Source: Agarivorans gilvus | Lineage (GTDB): Bacteria; Pseudomonadota; Gammaproteobacteria; Enterobacterales; Celerinatantimonadaceae | Assembly (NCBI RefSeq): GCF_001420915.1 | Contig: NZ_CP013021.1 | Location: 4,064,501 to 4,128,500 of the forward strand | Length of the DNA: 64,000 nt | Direction of reading: 5' to 3' | Shown: in pieces, positions 35,121 through 43,148 of the stretch | Layout of the letters: each line of letters opens with the position of its first letter | Numbering within the stretch: the first letter of the stretch is position 1 | Position numbers and translations under genes: made by a program | Notes under the pieces: model-generated | Seen by the model: the letters and a program-made list of their open reading frames with translations, nothing else | Told to the model about the DNA's origin: nothing | Databases searched by the model: none

Positions 35121-35657
35121 CTAAAAAGCGGATTCCTGTTTTTTGATTGAGAGTAGTTCTTTCCAGTGCTTGACTCGCTTTGGCAACTCCGGTGAAGTTT
35201 GCTTATGACCAAGCTGGTCCCATAATTCTTGCATTGGAATGACTTGTTTGCCTTTAATGAATACTCCACGCACTAAAATACTAGCGTAGAGGGTATTGTT
35301 TGCCACAAAACGATGTTCAAAGTACCAGTATTTTTCGTCCCAACCGAGCAATTTGCTGTGCAATTCAATTCTACTCAGCGGTTTAATCGCCCTTATGTAG
35401 CTAACGGTTTGCGCATTAACCACTCCTAGCCAACCTTTTTTTAGGGTTAGCCCTGCTAGCTTAGTTTTTAGCAGCATGTCGATACGCCCTAGATCACCAA
35501 AGCTCAAATAGCGGGAATTAGTGAGGTGCATATTGGCATCACAATCAAAAGGTAGGGCGGTTAGTTTTATCATGAAGTCGCCGGTTGGAGCATAAGCCGT
35601 TTGGCCGCTAATCCAATGACGAATAAACATAAAGATTAATCGGAAATAGTGATTCAT
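35121..35657 (-). CDS. Hotdog-fold thioesterase-like protein (4HBT/THEM6-like)
   Basis: A 178-residue protein with a hydrophobic N-terminus and then DCDANMHLTNSRYLSFGDLGRIDMLL (~40-66). That is the N-terminal part of hotdog thioesterases of the 4HBT_2/THEM6 type, where an Asp or Asn near NSRYL acts in catalysis. It would hydrolyse acyl-CoA or a similar thioester; the substrate is unknown. I start at ATG 35655-35657; a TTG four codons upstream is less likely. It stands immediately upstream of the decayed SBP gene on the same strand. Confidence 0.75.
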   Translation of the reverse strand: MNHYFRLIFMFIRHWISGQTAYAPTGDFMIKLTALPFDCDANMHLTNSRYLSFGDLGRIDMLLKTKLAGLTLKKGWLGVVNAQTVSYIRAIKPLSRIELHSKLLGWDEKYWYFEHRFVANNTLYASILVRGVFIKGKQVIPMQELWDQLGHKQTSPELPKRVKHWKELLSIKKQESAF

Positions 35658-35887
35658 GGTTTTACTCAACAGTTGTTTTACATTTTTTTAACACTTCTGG
35701 TCGGATGAGTAAAGCCAGAAACAAAAAACTCTTCACCAAGGCTACTCATAAGATGAAGACTTCAAGCTATAAATAGCCTTAATTTAAGGATGTGTATTGA
35801 TGGTTTAGCTCTCGCCTACAGTGGATAGGCGTTCATTTCTTAGCTCTATTTGTTGGTGTGATTTAGAGCTCACAATTGGGGGTTATA

Positions 35888-36406
35888 TTAAACTTCAACC
35901 TGTTTGACTAGCTGTGTTAGGCCTTGTAGCACAGAGCTAAAAGCAATTTTTTCCATTGGTAATTGCGAAAGAGCATGCCATTGCCAGCCCGCAACGTCAT
36001 CCATGGCTTTGAGTTCGGGTTTGTTAGCACAGCGGTAGATGAAGAAGCTATCGCAAGTGTGATACAACACGTCTTGATAACAGTATTGATTGGCAAAGGA
36101 GCCAAAATAAGCGAGCTGTTCAGCTTGAATACTCAAATTGAGTTCTTCTGTTAGCTCTCTGGCAAGACCTTGTTCGAGACTCTCATTATATTCAATAAAG
36201 CCTCCGGGAAGATCCCAATAGCCTTTTTTCGGTTCTATCGCTCGTTCAACCAAGAGCAATTCTTGCTGATAAATAATCAAAGCTCCCGCCGTGGAAGCGG
36301 TGTTATGAAAGTAACAAAAATCACAGTGCTGACAGCGCCATTGTTTGGGGCCATGGGCTTGTAGTTCTGGCTGGGCGCAACGGGGACAAAATTGTATCGA
36401 AGTCAG
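35888..36406 (-). CDS. NUDIX hydrolase with N-terminal zinc ribbon (start codon unclear)
   Basis: The NUDIX box is GGFIEYNESLEQGLARELTEEL, complete with its REx2EE core. Upstream in the same frame is a zinc ribbon, C-P-R-C and C-Q-H-C-D-F-C, continuing smoothly into STAGALIIYQQELLLVERA. This is the standard layout of a NadC/YfcD-like NUDIX group with 170-180 residues. No ATG, GTG or TTG exists between the upstream stop and the zinc ribbon. The only candidates are CTG 36404-36406 or ATT 36407-36409. A TTG at 36278-36280 would cut off the zinc ribbon and the first strand of the fold. I use the CTG. The substrate is probably a nucleoside diphosphate derivative. Confidence 0.7.
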   Translation of the reverse strand: MTSIQFCPRCAQPELQAHGPKQWRCQHCDFCYFHNTASTAGALIIYQQELLLVERAIEPKKGYWDLPGGFIEYNESLEQGLARELTEELNLSIQAEQLAYFGSFANQYCYQDVLYHTCDSFFIYRCANKPELKAMDDVAGWQWHALSQLPMEKIAFSSVLQGLTQLVKQVEV

Positions 36407-36698
36407 AATAAGCTCGCTTAAAGGTTGAATAGGCTGCTATTGATAGTAGCGAGCTTTGGCTTCGAAGAGAAGGGCTTAAGCTTAGTCGCTCAATATGCTT
36501 AGTGTTTGGAGGGACTTGGTGAAACTCGTAAATAGCGCCGTTACGATTTGCTGGTTTATGCTGAATTTGGCGTGGTGACTATTGGTTTATCTCGAAGTCT
36601 TCAGCTGTGAATAAAATTGGTCTTAGGTCATTTTTTAGTAAACATTGCTCGCTTATACTGCTTTTAATTTGACCGCTATTTACTCTTAGGGATGCTTA

Positions 36699-37817
36699 AT
36701 GAAGCCGCTGTTAAAACCCCAATGTCCTAACTTTTCCTCGGGTCCTTGTGCTAAACGACCGGGTTATCAGCTCAACCAGCTTGAACAACACAGCCTAGGG
36801 CGGTCTCATCGTAGCCAAGTTGGTAAAGCTCAACTGGCTGAAGCAATTAGATTAAGCGAGCAAATTTTACAGTTACCACAGGGGTACAAGCTTGGCATTG
36901 TTCCAGGGTCCGATACGGGGGCGATGGAAATGGCTATGTGGTCTTTATTAGGTCCTAAACCGGTAGACATTTTTAGTTGGGAATCGTTTGGTAAAGGCTG
37001 GTTCTTAGATGTCAGTGAACAACTTAAGTTAGCCGAAGTACATCATTACCACAGTGAGTACGGCTTGCTACCCGATTTTAGTCAAGCTAACCCTGAGCAT
37101 GATTGTATTTTTACTTGGAATGGTACTACCTCCGGTGTGGCACTGGCCAACGCGGATTGGATCAGTAGTCAGCGCAGTGGCTTAACCCTGTGTGACGCCA
37201 CCTCTGCGGTGTTTGCCATGCCCTTAGATTGGCAAAAGTTAGATGTTGTTACCTACAGCTGGCAGAAAGTGTTGGGTGGGGAAGGCGCTCATGGCGTGAT
37301 TATTCTTAGTCCTCGCGCTGTAGCAAGATTAGAAAGTTATCAACCCTGTTGGCCCATGCCAAAAATTTTTAGACTAACCCAAGGAGGGAAGCTCATTGAA
37401 GGGATATTCAAAGGCGAAACGATTAACACGCCGTCGATGTTATGTGTGGCGGACTATATCGATGCCCTCCGCTGGCTTGAATCGTTGGGCGGGCTCTCCG
37501 CGAGCATCAATCGTTCACGGCAGAATCTTCAAGTCATTAGCCAATTTGTAAGCGCTCATCCTTGGATAGCGTTTTTGGCTCAGCAGCCTGAAACTATTTC
37601 CAATACCAGTGTGTGTTTAACGCTCGAAGCCACAGCAGAGCAGGTGGAGACGATTATTGGCTTATTGGAGCAACAACAAGTGGCTTACGATATCGGTGCT
37701 TACCGAGATGCACCAGCCGGCTTGCGCATCTGGTGTGGGGCAACCGTTGAGCAAGAGGACCTACGCCGCTTGCTGACATGGTTAACTTGGGCTTACCAGC
37801 AAGTATGTGGCAAGTGA
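36699..37817 (+). CDS. serC: Phosphoserine aminotransferase, Methanosarcina/alphaproteobacterial type
   Basis: PLP enzyme of 372 residues converting 3-phosphohydroxypyruvate to phosphoserine in serine synthesis. The N-terminus FSSGPCAKRPG and LGRSHRS with VPGSDTGAMEMAMW match this SerC subgroup. The Schiff-base lysine is in YSWQKVLGGEGAHG (~190-203), and CDATSAVFAM carries the PLP-ring aspartate. Gammaproteobacteria usually have the E. coli-type SerC, so this form may be acquired or an extra copy. It is preceded by a 290-bp leader region with no gene. Confidence 0.9.
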   Translation: MKPLLKPQCPNFSSGPCAKRPGYQLNQLEQHSLGRSHRSQVGKAQLAEAIRLSEQILQLPQGYKLGIVPGSDTGAMEMAMWSLLGPKPVDIFSWESFGKGWFLDVSEQLKLAEVHHYHSEYGLLPDFSQANPEHDCIFTWNGTTSGVALANADWISSQRSGLTLCDATSAVFAMPLDWQKLDVVTYSWQKVLGGEGAHGVIILSPRAVARLESYQPCWPMPKIFRLTQGGKLIEGIFKGETINTPSMLCVADYIDALRWLESLGGLSASINRSRQNLQVISQFVSAHPWIAFLAQQPETISNTSVCLTLEATAEQVETIIGLLEQQQVAYDIGAYRDAPAGLRIWCGATVEQEDLRRLLTWLTWAYQQVCGK

Positions 37818-37963
37818 TGAGCACCGTTTTGGCTGCTTGAGCTGCTAGTCTTTATTTTCGCGCATCAGCGGCGTTGGTGCGCCGTTTACTTGTGCTTAAC
37901 TCCCGCCCAAAGAGGGCTTGCCATTGGCATAGGGTTCGTCTTGTTGATGCAGCCTTGAGAGGT

Positions 37964-38632
37964 TTAGGGTTTGTGCTGTTGCTTGCGAATTTCTCGATTT
38001 TGTAATTTGCTTAACTTAAAGCTGGGGAAACGCAGGTCGAGTTCTATCGCCAGTATTCGCAAAATAAAGGCCGCGCCACTTGAGATTAAGATGTTGGGTA
38101 ATTCACTCACGCCAAAAAGGTCTAAGACAACATAGCTTAGGCTACCGAGTAAGCAGGCTGTCACGTAGATCTCTGGTTCAAAGATAACCAGTTTAGTTTG
38201 CAGCATCTGGTCACGAATCGCCGAGCCGAGAGTGGAGGTCATCACTCCCATTAAGATGGCGACTAAAGGCGCCATTTCATAACTCAAGGCTTTACCTGTG
38301 CCTAACACCGCAAACAAGGCAATTCCCGCAGCATCCATCCATAATAATATACGGTCAATTTTGATTACCCAGTGGGCAAAAAAGTAAGTCATAACCGAGG
38401 CGACAATACATATACTAAGGTAGCTGGTGTCAGCTATCCAAAATACTTGGGTACCGAGCAACAAATCACGAATGGTTCCTCCGCCTATCCCGGTTACGAT
38501 GCCAACGAACACAAAAGCCAAAATGTCTAATTCCTTTTTAGCCGCAGTGAGAGCGCCAGTAAGGGCGAAGACAAACACAGCGATTAGGCCAAACTGATAG
38601 AGTGCGGTGTGAAAATCGAGGTTAAATGTCAT
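37964..38632 (-). CDS. TRIC-family cation channel (UPF0126/YicG-like)
   Basis: Inner-membrane protein of 222 residues with about seven hydrophobic segments. It has an internal repeat of about 85 residues, each copy with the TRIC motif: GIGGGTIRDLLL (~47-58) and STLGSAIRDQML (~132-143). Bacterial TRIC proteins are trimeric K+-permeable channels. The C-terminal ~20 residues are basic and cytoplasmic. It ends ~150 bases from the convergent serC. Confidence 0.9.
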   Translation of the reverse strand: MTFNLDFHTALYQFGLIAVFVFALTGALTAAKKELDILAFVFVGIVTGIGGGTIRDLLLGTQVFWIADTSYLSICIVASVMTYFFAHWVIKIDRILLWMDAAGIALFAVLGTGKALSYEMAPLVAILMGVMTSTLGSAIRDQMLQTKLVIFEPEIYVTACLLGSLSYVVLDLFGVSELPNILISSGAAFILRILAIELDLRFPSFKLSKLQNREIRKQQHKP

Positions 38633-38747
38633 GTTCGTTTAAGATAGGTGGAAAGCAAATCGCATTATAGTGCAATAAGCAGAAGCAATGAAAAGCAAGA
38701 ATTATAAAACTCCCACAAACAGCAGCAAAAAGCTCAACAAGCCCTAG

Positions 38748-39452
38748 TTAAATTAATCCTAGTAGTGCTGCTTTTACCGTGGCTGCGGTTTTATTGACTA
38801 CGTCTAGTTTACGCATAGCCTGACTAATATGAAAATTAACTGTTCGAGTAGTGATGCCTAAAATTAACGCAATTTCTTCTGCGGTTTTTCCATCGGCGGT
38901 CCATTTAAGCATTTCTAGTTCGCGTAGACTTAGCTCTGGCATATCAAATTTCTCAGCACATATTCTTGAGGCCAAGCCATGGTGAGCGACTTGAGTCAGC
39001 CATAATAGTTGGTAGCGATAGCGAGCTAGCTCGTTGGGGCCGAGCATTTCCGATGAACGCGCAAGGGTGAGCATACCAATGGTACCATTGGCTTGACGAG
39101 AGGATTGCGCCCAACCATATTCCAAACCAAATGAGCGAGCATCTTCCATCAGTTCTGGTGTTCTAGCAAAAACTTGGTCGCTCCAAACAATAGGCAGTTG
39201 TGAGCTTAAGCCATGATGCACTGTAGGGTCAATTTGCAGGTAGTTTTTTTCTTGGTAAGCCTGCTGCCATGGTGTGGGGTAGTTATTTAGCATCTCGGTG
39301 CGTGGTGCAGACAATGGATAGGGCATACGGAGCCCATAGGCACAAAAGTTAAAACCTAAAGCGCTGGTGATTTTTGATAGTTCAGCAAAAAAATCTTCGC
39401 TCGAACCTTTAGTTTCTAATAAGCAGAACTGTTCTTCTAACCACGCTTCCAT
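38748..39452 (-). CDS. luxR: LuxR-type quorum-sensing receptor with autoinducer-binding domain
   Basis: A 234-residue acyl-homoserine-lactone receptor. The ligand domain (~15-160) has the conserved set in LasR-like spacing: W62, Y66, Y71, D75 and P76 (YLQIDPTV), and W90 (PIVWSD). The GerE-type helix-turn-helix is at ~170-232 (LSLRELEMLKWTADGKT, ITTRTVNFHISQAMRKL), with the DNA-contact residues kept. It is divergent from the RsaM-like gene. A lux-box dyad overlaps its own likely promoter (-35 TTGTCA at 39541-39546, -10 TATACT at 39519-39524, 16-bp spacer), so ligand-bound LuxR probably represses or tunes its own gene. The cognate synthase is at 40052. Confidence 0.92.
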   Translation of the reverse strand: MEAWLEEQFCLLETKGSSEDFFAELSKITSALGFNFCAYGLRMPYPLSAPRTEMLNNYPTPWQQAYQEKNYLQIDPTVHHGLSSQLPIVWSDQVFARTPELMEDARSFGLEYGWAQSSRQANGTIGMLTLARSSEMLGPNELARYRYQLLWLTQVAHHGLASRICAEKFDMPELSLRELEMLKWTADGKTAEEIALILGITTRTVNFHISQAMRKLDVVNKTAATVKAALLGLI

Positions 39453-39528
39453 GTGCTAGCTATAACTTCCTTGATATATGCCATTTAGCCATATAAATGC
39501 AATGACTGATTAACTAGCAGTATAACGC

Positions 39529-39548
39529 AACTGTCAATGTTGACAATT
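39529..39548. promoter_or_regulatory. Putative lux box in the luxR/rsaM divergent region
   Basis: AACTGTCAATGTTGACAATT, 20 bp with 8 of 10 base pairs symmetric. Twenty-one bases downstream a TTTGAT hexamer could be the -10 of the RsaM-like gene, which is the spacing of a class II LuxR promoter. On the other strand it overlaps the predicted -35 region and spacer of luxR. It shares 13 of 20 bases with the dyad upstream of luxI. Confidence 0.65.
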
Positions 39549-39608
39549 GATGGAGGGCAAGCCTGATGCTTTGATGAGGTAGAGTTCAAAAAAAAAATAA
39601 ACATAATT

Positions 39609-40055
39609 ATGAATATGTGGGTAAATAGAAAAACTATTTTAGATCCAGCAAGCTACACGGTTACTCCGGATTACGATGGCTTAGTCAGATTATCTTATGA
39701 GCAACTTAGCGTGCTCGATTTTAAGCACATTATTTCTGGCTTAGATAAAATCAATCCCGCGCAGGAAGCATTGAGTCTGCAGCAATACGGTGGATATACC
39801 GAGTGGCTATTTGAAAACATATGCGCCATCACGCTGGGTTGGGATTGGCATTGGACATGGCGTGATGGTCGTATGCAGTGCCAAGTAAAAGGTTTCCCTC
39901 GAAGTAACATTCAATTACAAGAAGAGGGCTTTGATGTGAGCCCTAAAAGAAACGATCAACTGCTGTTACAGTTGATCGGTAATATGAATTGGCAACCTAC
40001 TACCAGCGCGGCCATTTTAGAACGCTATCAAGAATCGCCAATGAACATTGGTTAA
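39609..40055 (+). CDS. RsaM/AbaM-like quorum-sensing modulator (DUF4902-type)
   Basis: A 148-residue soluble protein with no signal peptide. Its position between luxR and luxI, its length and the aromatic motif ITLGWDWHWTW (74-84) fit the RsaM family, known from Pseudomonas fuscovaginae, Burkholderia and Acinetobacter (AbaM), which dampens AHL production. Family assignment is from memory of these motifs and context, not a search. It faces the lux box at 39529-39548, so LuxR could activate it and close a negative feedback loop. Its stop codon overlaps the stop of the convergent luxI by four bases (TTAA). The Shine-Dalgarno region is poor; a run of ten As precedes the start. Confidence 0.7.
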   Translation: MNMWVNRKTILDPASYTVTPDYDGLVRLSYEQLSVLDFKHIISGLDKINPAQEALSLQQYGGYTEWLFENICAITLGWDWHWTWRDGRMQCQVKGFPRSNIQLQEEGFDVSPKRNDQLLLQLIGNMNWQPTTSAAILERYQESPMNIG

Positions 40056-40603
40056 TCAAGATCAATGTAGCAGGCAAATAGGGCGTAACCATTAATTACC
40101 TTAGGTGGGCCTGCCCGGTGATGGCGGAAGCCGGCGTGGCGTAACATGCGCTCTATGCCAAGTGGTGATACTGAAACAAGCCGTTTGGCGCCGTGTTTTT
40201 TAGCACATTCGATGGCGGCATTTAATAGCGATAAGGCTTGTTTCGACATTAGCTGAGTAGGTGCTTCTTGATGGTTGTCAAAGTCTACAGCGGCAAAACG
40301 AGAAAGCTCCCAAATATCGGATTGTTTAGGGCAGGGCAAACCGTTGAGTAGTTCTGGAAATACCTCTTCCAGCAAATAAGGTTGAGTAGTGGGGAGCAGT
40401 CGGGCACAGCCGCAAATGTGCTCATGTTGATTTTTAGCCACGACATAAATAGTGTCTTGATGATCAAATTGGTCTTGCTCTATGCCTTCGGGAGTATCTA
40501 GCTCCCAACCCAGCATTTCGACAAAGACTTGATGGCGATAGTGATTTAGGTGTTGAAAGGTAGTGGCTGAAAGTTGTTCTGCAACGCCGTCGATGAAGTC
40601 CAT
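40052..40603 (-). CDS. luxI: LuxI-type acyl-homoserine-lactone synthase
   Basis: Makes an AHL from S-adenosylmethionine and an acyl carrier. It has 183 residues. The invariant family residues are present: R23, F27 and W33 (HYRHQVFVEMLGW), D44 and D47, R68 (CARLLPTT), F82, E99 and R102 (WELSRFA). The acyl chain cannot be predicted. I start at ATG 40601-40603, because GGGAGAG then has good spacing; an ATG two codons earlier abuts that site. A lux-box dyad at 40661-40680 lies at the class II position with a TGTACT -10 box 21 bases downstream. It is tail-to-tail with the RsaM-like gene, so read-through would make antisense RNA. Confidence 0.93.
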   Translation of the reverse strand: MDFIDGVAEQLSATTFQHLNHYRHQVFVEMLGWELDTPEGIEQDQFDHQDTIYVVAKNQHEHICGCARLLPTTQPYLLEEVFPELLNGLPCPKQSDIWELSRFAAVDFDNHQEAPTQLMSKQALSLLNAAIECAKKHGAKRLVSVSPLGIERMLRHAGFRHHRAGPPKVINGYALFACYIDLD

Positions 40604-40660
40604 AAGCATCTCTCCCTAGGTGGTGATGCTATGAGTACAATCCAGCCTGCGCATTTTTTA

Positions 40661-40680
40661 AACTGTTAACTCTAACAGCT
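40661..40680. promoter_or_regulatory. Putative lux box upstream of luxI
   Basis: AACTGTTAACTCTAACAGCT, 7 of 10 symmetric pairs. In the luxI direction it is followed after 21 bases by TGTACT (40634-40639), which places the box near -42.5 of the predicted start site, as in canonical LuxR promoters. Confidence 0.65.
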
Positions 40681-40788
40681 AGTAAATACTAAATTTATCT
40701 CCTATGGTGTTGTTTTTATTGATTTTTTGTTATTTAGTTGTGTCTTTGTTCTGTTGTTATCGCTAAAGATAAAGCCTTTTAAATTCAA

Positions 40789-41253
40789 TTAACTAACTAT
40801 TGTTTTTATATTACTTAATAAATGTTGCCTACATTTTTCCACTAGCGCATTGGGAAATTGTCGGTAGTCTGGATAAGGGGCATAAATACGATTGGCTACA
40901 GTAAAAAAGTGTTTTTTAGTCTCTTGTGAGAAAGCATTTATTAGATTTGGCTCAAACTGTGGCCAATTTTTCTTACCGGCAATGAGGTGCCATTGGGTAT
41001 TTTTTACCAGCTGAGTGCCTAAATTAATTTGCTGTTCTAGTAATAGCTGCTGTTGTAAATATTCCCGCCAGTCGTCATTTGGCGCGGTCAATTTGGCGAA
41101 GATCGTCAGTATTTTTCGCCAATTATTGTTGTTGTGGGCCAAAATCGACTGGCACAACTGGGTTTTAGGTACGTCGCTTAGTGCTGCTCCTAACTCTGGC
41201 ACATCGGTATTAAGGTATAACACCACTCTTGGAGTAGCACTGCCGATTATCAT
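40789..41253 (-). CDS. Conserved hypothetical protein (possibly DUF6942)
   Basis: A 154-residue soluble protein. The blocks ATPRVVLYLNTDVPEL, NNNNWRKILTIFAKL, WHLIAGKKNW and APYPDYRQFPNALVEK recall the gammaproteobacterial DUF6942 family, whose function is unknown; this match is from memory. It lies upstream of luxI on the same strand, 186 bases away, with the lux box in between, and is divergent from the OlsF-like gene by ~130 bases. There are no catalytic motifs that I recognise. Confidence 0.6.
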   Translation of the reverse strand: MIIGSATPRVVLYLNTDVPELGAALSDVPKTQLCQSILAHNNNNWRKILTIFAKLTAPNDDWREYLQQQLLLEQQINLGTQLVKNTQWHLIAGKKNWPQFEPNLINAFSQETKKHFFTVANRIYAPYPDYRQFPNALVEKCRQHLLSNIKTIVS

Positions 41254-41385
41254 ACTTAGCTTTTCCTTATCTCTGTATTAACTCGCGCCTTGCAGGGGCT
41301 TAAGTCTGTCATTTAACTGCCACAAAACTGTTGCTCGTTTGTCATGTTTTACTCCTAGCCTTTGAGCGAAAACAGGGAGAGAACG

Positions 41386-43119
41386 ATGATTTCAGCTCAG
41401 CAGCTGCTTGACCAACATTACCCAAGCCTAGCACGGCATCCTCGCCGGTATAACTTGGCAAAGTGGTTTTTTTCTAAGATTTTATTTGAAGATAGGTTTC
41501 AAGCCTTTGCCGAAAAACACCCGCATTTAACCGGTGTCGCTTTTATTGAACAGGTATTTGCTGAACTCAATATTAGTTATCGAGTGAGTCAAAACGAACG
41601 CGAGCGAATTCCCAGTGAAGGACGGGTGGTAATTGTGGCCAATCACCCGATTGGTTCCATTGACGGTCTCGCACTACTGCATTTGGTTAGCCAAGTGCGT
41701 AAAGACGTAAAAATAGTCGCTAATGAGCTACTATCAGCCATTCACCCCTTAGGTGAATTGTTACTGCCGGTGGATAATATGCGAGGGAATAGTCAACGTA
41801 AGCAGCTAAATGCGATTAAAGCGCTACTGGAGCAGGAAGGCGCGGTGATTATCTTTCCGGCGGGGGAAGTCTCTCGCTTAAAAGGTTTAAAGGTCCAAGA
41901 TGGCAAGTGGAGTAAGGGCTTCGTGAGCATCGCCAAAAAGACCCATACCCCTTTGCTGCCGGTTTACGTTAAGGCGAAAAACAGTAAGTTGTTTTATTTA
42001 AGCTCTCTTCTGTATCGCCCTTTGTCTACGCTACTGTTAGTTAAGGAGCTGTTCTACCACAAAAACAAGGTGTTTTCGATGGTGGTGGGGGAGCAAATTC
42101 CAGTTAAAAGTTTTGCCTTCAGTGGTCTCGACCGAGCCACCCAAGCACAGCTAATTAAGAAACATTTATACCGTATTGGTAGAAATAAGAAGGGTTTATT
42201 TAAGACAGAAGCGGCGATTGCTCACCCCGAGCAGCGTCTTGAGCTAAAGAAGGCTGTTGAACAGTTAGAGGATTTAGGCGAAACGCCTGACGGTAAGAAA
42301 ATCTGCCTATGTTATGGCAATTCTCAGCCGGTGATTTTGTCAGAGCTAGGTCGCTTGCGAGAACTCGCGTTTCGCGCGGTGGGAGAAGGTACCGGGCGGC
42401 GTAGTGATACTGATAAGTATGATCGCCACTATATGCATCTTATCTTATGGGATAGTGAGCTACTGGAAATCGCCGGAGCCTACCGTTTTGCTGATACTCA
42501 AGACTTAATTGAACGCCACGGTATTAGTGCTTTGTATAGCCATACTTTGTTTGACTACAAATTGAAAGATTGTGAATTTTTGAAGTCGGGCATTGAGCTT
42601 GGGCGTAGTTTTGTTCAGCCCAAATATTGGGGTAAACGTAGTTTAGATTACTTATGGTTGGGCATTGGCGCCTTTTTAGCTCGTCATCCACAATACCGTT
42701 ACTTATTCGGACCGGTCAGCATTAGTGTGGCTATGCCTGAAGCTGGCAGGGATCTGCTCATTGATTTTTATCGTCGTTATTTTCCGCCAGCAAAGCCTTA
42801 TGCGCGCTCTCGTCAGCCTTATCAACTCAATCGCAGTTCTAAGGATGCTGGCTTCGTTAGCTTTAGTGGTGAGGATTACAAGAGTGACTTTGCTTCGCTA
42901 AAAAGTGCTTTAGCTTCTATGGGCAGTGCTGTTCCGACTTTGTATAAACAATATACTGAGCTGTGTGATGCTGGTGGAGTACAATTTATTGATTTTAACG
43001 TGGATCCTGATTTTAATCAGTGTATTGACGGCTTGGTACTGGTGGATCTACAGCAGCTAAAAGCAAAGAAAAAGGCACGCTATATTGACGCCCACCTAAG
43101 TTCGTCGGAATTGCACTAA
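41386..43119 (+). CDS. olsF: Bifunctional ornithine-lipid synthase OlsF-type (acyltransferase + OlsB-like GNAT)
   Basis: A 577-residue fusion. The N-terminal half (~75-270) is a PlsC/OlsA-type O-acyltransferase with NHPIGSIDG (86-94), IIFPAGEVSR and the LPVYVKA block. The C-terminal half (~300-520) is an OlsB-like N-acyltransferase of GNAT fold (ELGRLRELAFRAVGEGTGRRSDTDKYD region, then ELGRSFVQPKYWG and GPVSIS). OlsF proteins of this order make ornithine lipids in some Gammaproteobacteria and Bacteroidetes by adding both acyl chains. The product is a phosphate-free membrane lipid, often used under phosphate limitation. I start at ATG 41386 behind AGGGAGAG. It ends in a terminator hairpin. Confidence 0.87.
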   Translation: MISAQQLLDQHYPSLARHPRRYNLAKWFFSKILFEDRFQAFAEKHPHLTGVAFIEQVFAELNISYRVSQNERERIPSEGRVVIVANHPIGSIDGLALLHLVSQVRKDVKIVANELLSAIHPLGELLLPVDNMRGNSQRKQLNAIKALLEQEGAVIIFPAGEVSRLKGLKVQDGKWSKGFVSIAKKTHTPLLPVYVKAKNSKLFYLSSLLYRPLSTLLLVKELFYHKNKVFSMVVGEQIPVKSFAFSGLDRATQAQLIKKHLYRIGRNKKGLFKTEAAIAHPEQRLELKKAVEQLEDLGETPDGKKICLCYGNSQPVILSELGRLRELAFRAVGEGTGRRSDTDKYDRHYMHLILWDSELLEIAGAYRFADTQDLIERHGISALYSHTLFDYKLKDCEFLKSGIELGRSFVQPKYWGKRSLDYLWLGIGAFLARHPQYRYLFGPVSISVAMPEAGRDLLIDFYRRYFPPAKPYARSRQPYQLNRSSKDAGFVSFSGEDYKSDFASLKSALASMGSAVPTLYKQYTELCDAGGVQFIDFNVDPDFNQCIDGLVLVDLQQLKAKKKARYIDAHLSSSELH

Positions 43120-43144
43120 GGGGGCGAAATACCCCCTTAGTTTT
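43116..43144 (+). terminator. Intrinsic terminator after olsF
   Basis: CTAAGGGGG / CCCCCTTAG, 9-bp perfect stem with a 7-base loop, followed by TTTTACATTT. It includes the olsF stop codon and lies between convergent genes. Confidence 0.8.
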
Positions 43145-43148
43145 ACAT

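Noticed and set aside
37818..37963. Terminator between serC and the TRIC gene
   Set aside because: Short GC-rich repeats exist (GCGCATCA / TGGTGCGC) but without a T-run or a perfect stem; not convincing.
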